The notes beneath the pieces are model-generated. The model was not told the DNA's origin. It saw only the letters and a program-made list of their open reading frames with translations, and did not search any database. A stretch of 64,000 nucleotides of DNA from Molossus alvarezi (taxonomy: Eukaryota; Chordata; Mammalia; Chiroptera; Molossidae). The stretch covers positions 61,093,001 through 61,157,000 of the forward strand of contig CM073887.1 of the NCBI GenBank assembly GCA_037176705.1, given 5' to 3'. Numbering within the stretch: the stretch's first letter is position 1; the number at the start of each line of letters is the position of its first letter. Positions 56,958 through 64,000 of this stretch are shown one piece after another. The translations under genes and the position numbers were made by a program.

Positions 56958-59785
56958 ATGGAGGTGGTAGAGCCCAGCAGTCCCACTGAAGAAGAAGAGG
57001 AGGAGGAGGAGGAGGAGGAGGAGCAGTCAGTGGAGCCAAGACCCCGCACACGCTCCAACCCTGAGGGGGCTGAGGACCGGGCACTGGGAGCCCAGGCCAG
57101 TGTGGGCAGCCGCAGTGAGGGTGAGGGTGAGGCGGCCAGTGCTGATGATGGGACCCCCAACCCTCTGGGAGCTGGCCCCAAGCCCTGGCAGGTGCCCCCA
57201 CCAGCCCCTGAGGTCCAGGTGCGGACACCAAGGGTCAACTGTCCAGAGAAGGTGGTAAGTGGGAATTCGGCCTTCAGCTCTGAGACTTTAGGGAACCTTG
57301 GGTTAACATTCTTGCCTTTCGGGATTCGCTCTACAGACAGCCCTTTTGTATTAGTTTCCTGGGGCTGCCAAAACAAATTACTGCAAACTGGGTGGCTTAA
57401 AAAATATAGAAATTTACTCTCTGATAGTCCTGGAAACCAGAAGTCTGAAGTCAAGATGTTGGCAGGGGCCCCATTCTCTCCCGAGGCTCTAGGGGAGAAT
57501 CCTTCCTTACTCTTTCAGCTTTGCGTGGTTCCAGGCACCTTGGCTTGTGTCTGCATCACTCCAACCTCAGTTTGCATCTTCACATGGCCTCCCCCTCTCA
57601 GTCTCTGTGTCACCTCTTCTGTCATAAGTACACTTGTCATTGGATCAGGTGACCTTCTCACAATTTCTTTACTTTAATTACATCATTAAGGACCCTAATT
57701 CCAAATAAAGTCACATCTGAGTTTCTATCTTCTGGGGGCTACAATTCAACCCACTATGTCCTTATTTCCTTCTTTCTGTGTCACATATTCTCCTGTTTAC
57801 GTATTCACTTAGTAACGTGGACTTTTAGTCCAGTGCTCTTTCCCCTGAGCCACCGACTTCCAAAGTGGATAACTTGGGTGGGAATTGGGAGTCATCTCAC
57901 CACCTTTTCAGACAGGTCTGCTTAAAGAGGGCCAAGCATGTTGGGGCTGGTGTTAACATCCAGGCACTAAGTGTTGCCAGTCACAGTGCCCTCACAAACC
58001 TCCACCTTCATTGCAGATCATCTGTCTGGACCTGTCGGAGGAAATGTCACTGCCAAAATTGGAGTCATTCAATGGGTGAGAGGGACATTTTAGGGCTTGA
58101 ATGTGTAGCCACAGCTGGGAGGGGCCCAGGCTGAAAAACACAGGGCTCTCTCTCAGACTCACACCATTGCGGTCTGGCTCGGGTCCTGGTGATATCAGAG
58201 CATAGCAACAGTAACTGGTAATGATGCAGTGGTGGCCCTTCAGGCTCTATTCCAAGCAGTGAGAGCTATCATGTGCCACCCATGTCATAGCAGTGACTTA
58301 GAAACTCAGAGAAGCAAAGTAACTTATCTAAGACCTCACAGCAAATAGGCAGAGCCAGAATTCAGACTCAGGCTTAACTAGCTAACCCCAAAACTTTTTC
58401 CCTGAGAAGGTAGGTCTCTGGGGTCAAGCAGCAGGCCTGGAGAGATGCTGAGGGTAAGCCTGCCTTCCCCTTGCTGGCACCCCGACCACCGTAGCTAAGC
58501 AGTGGTCTGGGGTACCTCACAAGGATCAGATGTGAGACCTAGGCTGGCCAGAGAGACCCATTTGGAGAGAGTGAGAGCTGGAGAGGGCAGGTCAGCTGGA
58601 TTAGGTTTGGAGCTGGACTCTGCCACCCCCCTGCTGTGTGACCTGGGCCAGGGCCTCATTGTAGGGCTAGTGGAGGGTTCCCCAGGATGGACAGGTGAGG
58701 GGATGTGCCACCCTGAGGCCTGGAGTCCCGTCCTTAACCACTCCCCTTATTGTCTGTTCTTCCCCAGCTCCAAAACCAATGCTCTCAATGTCTCCCAGAA
58801 GATGATTGAGATGTTTGTGCGGACAAAACACAAGATTGACAAAAGCCATGAGTTTGCACTGGTGGTTGTGAATGACGACACTGCTTGGGTGAGGCTGGGG
58901 CACCCTGAGGTCCCCTGGGGGCAGGGACAAGGCTGGGTACCTTGTGGTCACCTAGGGGCAGAGAGCACCTTGCTGAGATTGTGCTTCCCCACAGCTGTCT
59001 GGCCTGACCTCTGACCCCCGTGAGCTCTGCAGCTGCCTCTATGACCTGGAGACAGCCTCCTGCTCCAACTTCAGTATCCTTCCACGCTGGGGCGCCCCAT
59101 GGGGTGGAGAGCAGGGGGAGGGGGGCTGTTCTGTCTTGTCATACCCGGAACTCAGGAAGCCTGAGCAATGGAGGGGGCCAACTCACACTGGCTCAGGTCC
59201 AGATCCCTGCTCTGCCACAGCAGGCTTGGGCCAGTCACCTCTCTGGCTTTCAGTTTTTTGGTTTTGTTTTTCAGAATTTTTATAAGAGTTTATTTGAGCC
59301 AAACTGATGACATTACCTGGAAGCAAAATCTCACATGCCTCATAGGCTCTCAGTTTCTTCATCTGTAAAATGGGAGGCAGAGAACTTCTTACCCCATGGG
59401 TTGCTGTGGAGGTAAAGTTGTTACACAGAAGCAAAACCAGCTAGTTTGGACTCTGGGTGTCAAAACTGCACCCACATAGGGTACACTTCATGCAGGGCCA
59501 CTTACACATTTGGTGCTCAATAAATGGCAATGTGTGACTGAAAAGTCAGTTACCACTACATCACACTTTTTGCTACTTTGAACATGAAAGGTTCACATGC
59601 AGTTCAAAACTTAAATAGAGCATCACCCCTGTGAATTAGAAAGCTGGTGAATGTTGGAGGAGGGGAACAGGGACACCCATGGATCTTTGCTTATAAGAAG
59701 AGTGGCCCCAGCCCTGAGGGAAACGGTTTTTTTTGTTTTAAATTTTTTTCCTTTATTGATTTTAGAGAGAGAGGAAGGGAGAGGG

Positions 59786-59816
<31 letters not shown>

Positions 59817-62661
59817 GAAACATCGATGTGAGAGAACATCAATTGGCCACCTCCTGCATGTCCCTCAACGGATCAGGCCCACAATCTGGGCATGTGTCCT
59901 GACCAGGAATTGGACCAGTGACCTCTTGGTGCATGGGTCGACATTCAACCACTGAGCCACACTGGCCGGACGGAAAAGGGGGCTTTTTAATCACCAACAG
60001 TCTTCAGGGCATCCTCTGCTGAGGAAAACAAGCTCAGAGAGGTGACTAGGCCAGGATCACACACAGGTTTCCCACACAGTGATTCCTGGTGCCAGGTTCA
60101 GAGGCACCTGGGATCTCTTGGCATCAGGATGAGGGAAGTCATTCACCATTCCCACCCATGCTCTGCCACCAGCATTCTTCTTAGCACCCCTGCCAGATAT
60201 GGAAGGTCTCTTCAACCTCATGTAAGTCCTCCCTTTTCTGTGTCTCACCCTCTGTGTTAGTCCTTTGGTGGCCCAGTGGCCCTCCACACCATTGTTTTAA
60301 CCCAGGGGGCGGCATACTTTTTCTATAAAAAGCCAGACAGTAAATGTTTTTGGTTTTACAGACCGTATGGTCTCTGTTATAACAACTGGACCCTGCTATA
60401 GTAATCCAAAAGCAGCCACAGAGCCTGTGGACGCAGTGTGCGTGACCATGTGCCAATAAAACTTTATTGACGAGCACTGAAATTTGAATTTCACATCACT
60501 TCCACATGTCATGAAATATTCTTTTGATTTTTTTCCCTTCAGTTATTTAAAAATATAAAACCAATTCTTTGCTTGTGGGCCTTAATATTCCAATCCCCAT
60601 TTTTACCAGCCCCTGATGCTGGGCACAGAGCTTGTGTTGCCTTTACTATAATTAACTTGGTACAAACATTTGAGCAAATTTGCAATGGAGAACATGCTGG
60701 ATTAAGGGGGGAAGGTTATTTTGCTAGACATTGCCAAAGTATTGTCTCAGAAATTAACCCTGGTTATTTCCCCTGGCACTAGGATTGATCATACTGCTGA
60801 AAACTCTGTGTGATAGTGCTTGACTTTGAGCATTTTTTCATTCATTTTTAAGCCATTTGATATTCCCTCAGTGATTTGTCTATTTGTCCCTTTTACCTAT
60901 TTTTCTATGAGGATGTTGTTGTTTTTCCTTGTGGATGATCAGATTTGCTTTTTGTATAGGAAGGACCTTAACCCTCTGCTTAGTGCCCTCTGCCCAACAT
61001 GAGAACCAGCTGTGGCCGAGTAGGGAAATGTGTCTTGACTTAGCTATAAGATTAGGTCCCTGCCTAAGAGTTCCTGGCCTGGTGGGGCAGGGCCAACTCT
61101 AAGTGATGGGGGACACTCAGGGTGGCCAGAGCAGGCTCCAGCTTTGAGTTTAGCAAAGCCTCCCTGCTGGAGTAGGAGAGTTCAGGCAGAGTGTAAAGCT
61201 GAGGAGACGTTCTGGGCAGAGGGAACAGCATGTGGAAAGGCTCAGAGGCAGCAATGAACTAGGGAGGGGTCGGGTGGGGCTGGGTCCAGCAAGGAGCTGG
61301 GCTCTCCAAAGGTGATATGGGAGGGACCCCCAGAGTGTGTTCTGACCTGTACCCTCACTATGCAGCCAACAGAAGACTGAGCTGCCAATCACAGAAAACG
61401 TGCAGACGATCCCACCCCCATATGTGGTCCGTACCATCCTTGTCTACAGCCGCCCACCCTGCCAGCCCCAGTTCTCCCTGACTGAGCCCATGAAGGTGAC
61501 TGAGGCCTGGGAGAGGGTTGGTAAGACACTGGGAGGGACTTTCTGAGCACAGGAACTGGGCACCTACTGGCAGATCCCAGAGTCCAAGGCAGAAGCTGTG
61601 GAATTGTGGTCATGGGGCACAGGATGACCTGAGTCCCAAAGGCTGGTGTTCTTTCTTCCCCTGCAGAAAATGTTCCAGTGTCCATATTTCTTCTTCGACA
61701 TTGTTTATATTCACAATGGTGCCGATGAAAAGGAGGAAGAGATGAGCTGGAAGGTGAGGTCATGGCAGGTGTGGGTGGCAGGTGGATATAGAACCCACCT
61801 ATGCTGGGTCTGGGGGATTCCAACTCCTGGCTCCTGGGTCATTCAGTCTTTCAACAGCCATTTCCATATGTCTGCTGGGAGCTCAGGGGGGGCTGGTGGG
61901 ACAGTGGCCTAGGGAGCAAGTAGGGTCTTGCCTATCTCATCCCCAACACTTCCTGCTTCTTTCTCTTTCTGCCTTTGCCCTGGCTATGCCTTCGTCTTGG
62001 CGCACCTTTCCCTCCCTACCTCCTCAGGCTCTACTAGTCATTCACATCCCAGCCCTGAACTAACTGTGGGCCACTTACCTCTATGAGCCCCAGTTTACCC
62101 AACTGTGAACAGAGGGAGTTGAAGCCAGTTCCTACTCATACCTCAATATTTAAACCAAAAATCTCTATTGCGGGAAGTCTTCCCTGCTCCTTAAGGAAGA
62201 TCAGCATGGGGGTTAGGGTTAGTCTACACCCAAATGTCTCCAGACTAGGGGCTCCAGGACTGAGACCCCTTGATGACCCTAATACTGGGTGGGTAGCAGG
62301 GAATGTTTGCTGAATGCAGGAATGTTTTCTGCCTGGAAAACTCCTTTTCACCCTTTAGAACCCACGCTTGGTGCCTCCTCCTCTGGGACACCCTCCAGGG
62401 GCAAGGAAGGCCTGTCAGGGGGACCCTTGCCTGAAGAGCCCCTCCCTGGCCCCACAGGACATGTTTGCCTTCATGGGCAGCCTGGATACCAAGGGCACCA
62501 GCTACAAGTATGAGGTGGCACTGGCTGGGCCAGCCCTCGAGCTACACAACTGTATGGCTAAGCTGCTGGCTCACCCATTACAACGGCCCTGCCAGAGCCA
62601 TGCCTCCTACAGCCTGTTGGAGGAGGAGGATGAAGCCACTGAGGTTGAGGCCACTGTCTGA
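56958..62661 (+). CDS. BABAM1: BRISC and BRCA1-A complex member 1 (MERIT40/NBA1)
   Basis: Scaffold subunit of the BRCA1-A complex (double-strand-break response, K63-deubiquitination with BRCC36) and of cytoplasmic BRISC. Coding exons: 56958-57254, 58017-58075, 58768-58888, 58995-59073, 60197-60221, 61366-61495, 61667-61753, 62458-62661. All joins keep frame and give 333 residues against 329 in human. A disordered acidic N-terminus is followed by a VWA-like fold starting VIICLDLSEEMSLPKLESFN and continuing through FALVVVNDDTAW and YVVRTILVYSRPPCQPQFSL. The tail is SYSLLEEEDEATEVEATV. A poly-Glu run of 12 residues explains the extra length. A 25-nt exon (60197-60221) encodes NMEGLFNLI. The gene is intact. 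Confidence 0.97.
56994..57022 (+). repeat. BABAM1: Coding GAA/GAG tract (poly-Glu) in BABAM1
   Basis: Uninterrupted glutamate codons, GAAGAAGAAGAGGAGGAG and on, give 12 Glu. The 3' part is pure GAG and so prone to slippage. Confidence 0.9.
57345..57765 (+). repeat. MLT1-type (ERVL-MaLR) LTR in BABAM1 intron
   Basis: Solo LTR remnant. The ordered match includes TATTAGTTTCCTGGGGCTGC, CAAACTGGGTGGCTTAAAAA, CTCTAGGGGAGAATCCTTCC and CCTAATTCCAAATAAAGTCA. No viral coding sequence was seen. Confidence 0.85.
58255..58385 (+). repeat. MIR SINE remnant
   Basis: CTCAGAGAAGCAAAGTAACT and CTCACAGCAAATAGGCAGAG fit the MIR core. Confidence 0.6.
59345..59530 (+). repeat. MIR SINE remnant
   Basis: CTCAGTTTCTTCATCTGTAAAATGG-type sequence, then ATTTGGTGCTCAATAAATGG at the end. 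Confidence 0.7.
59738..59970 (-). repeat. VES-related SINE in BABAM1 intron
   Basis: TTTATTGATTTTAGAGAGAG subfamily with a (GA)n run. The head reads CACTGAGCCACACTGGCCGG. Confidence 0.9.
60197..60221 (+). CDS. BABAM1: BABAM1 25-nt microexon
   Basis: A short exon between TGCCAG and GTAAGT completes N, then encodes MEGLFNL and the first two bases of I. Frame continuity from SCSNF to QQKTELP needs it, and the peptide matches the conserved LEGLFSLI of the family. Confidence 0.9.
60290..60585 (+). repeat. hAT-Charlie-type MITE (MER20-like)
   Basis: CATACTTTTTCTATAAAAAG, AGACAGTAAATGTTTTTGGT, ATGGTCTCTGTTATAACAAC and CCAATAAAACTTTATTGACG follow the MER20-like consensus order. The exact family name is uncertain. 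It starts 70 bp after the 25-nt BABAM1 exon. Confidence 0.6.
60780..60990 (-). repeat. Old L1 fragment
   Basis: TGAGCATTTTTTCATTCATT and CCTATTTTTCTATGAGGATG resemble L1M sequence read in reverse. Confidence 0.5.
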
Positions 62662-63150
62662 ACCATCCCTGTGCATCCAACCTTGTAAACCCTTGGCTTA
62701 CGAGTGCTGGGGTTTTTGTTTGTTTTTAAATATGTTTTTATTAATTTTTAGAGAGAGAGGGAGAGATAGAAACATCTAAGTGAGAGATACATCAGTTGGC
62801 TGCCTCTTGCATGCCCCCTACTGGGGATTGAGCCCAAAACTCTGGACATGTGCCTTGACTGGGAATCCAGCTAGGACCTCTCAGTCCCTGGTTGATGCTC
62901 AGTCCACTGAGGCACACTGGCCGGGCTAGAATGCTGGTTCTTAAGCTCTGCTCCATGGGACCCCTGAGGGATTTTAAGGAAGCACTCGGTTACTTCAGAG
63001 CCCTGGAGGGGAAACCCATGATTCCAGGAAGCATCCCAGGGTCTGTGGACACCCATTCCCCATGTTCCTATACCATATCGCTCCCCAGTTTGTCAATTGT
63101 AATATGTTCTTCTGTGTGATTTTTGTCATCAGAATAAAAAATTGAGAAAT
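62662..63150 (+). other. BABAM1: BABAM1 3' UTR with poly(A) signal and SINE
   Basis: The 3' UTR holds an antisense VES SINE at about 62715-62926. AATAAA is at 63133-63138, with a conserved-looking stretch before it. Without the SINE the UTR would be about 275 nt. Confidence 0.8.
62715..62926 (-). repeat. VES-related SINE in BABAM1 3' UTR
   Basis: Flanks GAGTGCTGG and GAATGCTGG look like a diverged target duplication. It separates the stop codon from the poly(A) signal. Confidence 0.88.
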
Positions 63151-63455
63151 CTTTAACCCAGGTCCACACCAATTACCTTGTGTTAATTTAGGATCTTCTT
63201 GGTTACAAGTGACAGAAAATCCACCCAATGAACAGAAAGGGGAATGGCTTGGTTCTTGTGGATGAGAAACCAAGGTGCAGCTTCAGGTTTGACTGTATCC
63301 ATCTGTTCAGAAAACACTGCCATTGGGGTGGGCTGCTTTCCTCTCAACCTGTGGAAAGGGATGAGATGGTTGTGTTGACCCCAGGAAAGAAAATTCCTAC
63401 CAAGAGGGGCTGCTGTTGGCTAATTGGTCTCAAATTAAAAAGCAAAACAGCCATG

Positions 63456-63672
63456 CTCTGGCCGATTTGGCTCAGTAGTTAGAGCATCGGCCCGTGGACC
63501 AAAGAGTCATGGGTTTGATTCTGGTCAGGGGTACGTACCTCAGTTGCGGTTCGATCCCCGGCCCTGGTTGGGGTCATGCAGGAGGCAACCAATCAATGTC
63601 CCCCCGCCCCCGCTCCTGTATCTGAAAATCAGTGGGAAAATATCCTTGGGTGAGGATTTAAAAAAAACAAAA
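63456..63672 (+). repeat. VES SINE
   Basis: Head CTCTGGCCGATTTGGCTCAG, with two candidate B-boxes (GGGTTTGATTC and GGTTCGATCCC). The T/C-rich tail is replaced by CCCCCCGCCCCCG. Confidence 0.88.
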
Positions 63673-63680
63673 AATAGCCC

Positions 63681-64000
63681 AGGAGCCATGGCTGAACAGG
63701 GCCTCTCATGCAAGCCAAGCTTCAGGGAGAAAAACTATCTGCCATCCTCACTGAAATGCCTGCCTGCACTGTATTCCTGCTGGGTGAGCCAACCCTTATA
63801 AAGGAGTTCTTGGAATTGTATTTCAACCAATAGAAGGGAGATGATCCCCTTGTCCAGTTGGAGCTGTGTAATTATAGATTCTAGCATCTTTGACACATCA
63901 GAATGACTCTACTCCAGCCAGTTGGGACAGTGCTTTTTGGGCCAAACTGTGAAGACTTGGAATACCCACTTGCATGAGGACAGGCCAACTAAGGGACAGG
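63681..64000. other. Downstream of BABAM1, no gene seen
   Basis: No exon or clear repeat was recognised in the last 320 bp. In human the next gene is ANKLE1, but none of it is visible here. Confidence 0.4.

Overview
Mammalian nuclear DNA, almost certainly from a bat. Spliced genes with GT-AG introns, CpG-island promoters and mammalian fossil repeats (MIR, L2, MLT1, MER5) show a placental mammal. More than 30 copies of a tRNA-derived SINE whose head reads like CCTGGCCGGTTTGGCTCAG point to the VES family of bats, and a SPIN-like hAT MITE fits a vespertilionid or related yangochiropteran. Gene order matches human 19p13.11: MYO9B (+), USE1 (+), OCEL1 (+), NR2F6 (-), USHBP1 (-), BABAM1 (+).

Layout. 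1-15.4 kb: the last 19 coding exons of MYO9B (tail, C1 zinc finger, RhoGAP domain, C-terminus). 17.2-20.6 kb: complete USE1, an ER t-SNARE. 21.1-22.7 kb: six VES SINEs. 23.1-25.4 kb: OCEL1, which appears to lack the usual exon-1 start codon. 27.4-36.1 kb: NR2F6, an orphan nuclear receptor, with a CpG island at 35.6-37.1 kb. 40.1-49.1 kb: USHBP1, a coiled-coil harmonin-binding protein, with many repeats in its introns. 51.1-53.9 kb: a dead EEF1A1 retrocopy cut by four SINEs, inside a dense SINE pile that runs to 55.4 kb. 55.9-63.2 kb: BABAM1 (MERIT40), complete.

The genes are functionally unrelated (Rho signalling, ER SNARE fusion, tight-junction-like fold, transcription, scaffold, DNA repair). 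They are neighbours by conserved synteny and do not form a pathway. All exon joins below were checked for reading-frame continuity by hand. I found no new multi-gene system. The most interesting points are two GC-AG introns in MYO9B, an L1 inserted next to a MYO9B splice acceptor whose target-site duplication re-created a branch-point-like motif, a likely lost start codon in OCEL1, SINE insertions into the USE1 and BABAM1 3' UTRs, and a SPIN-type transposon with perfect 8-bp flanking duplications.
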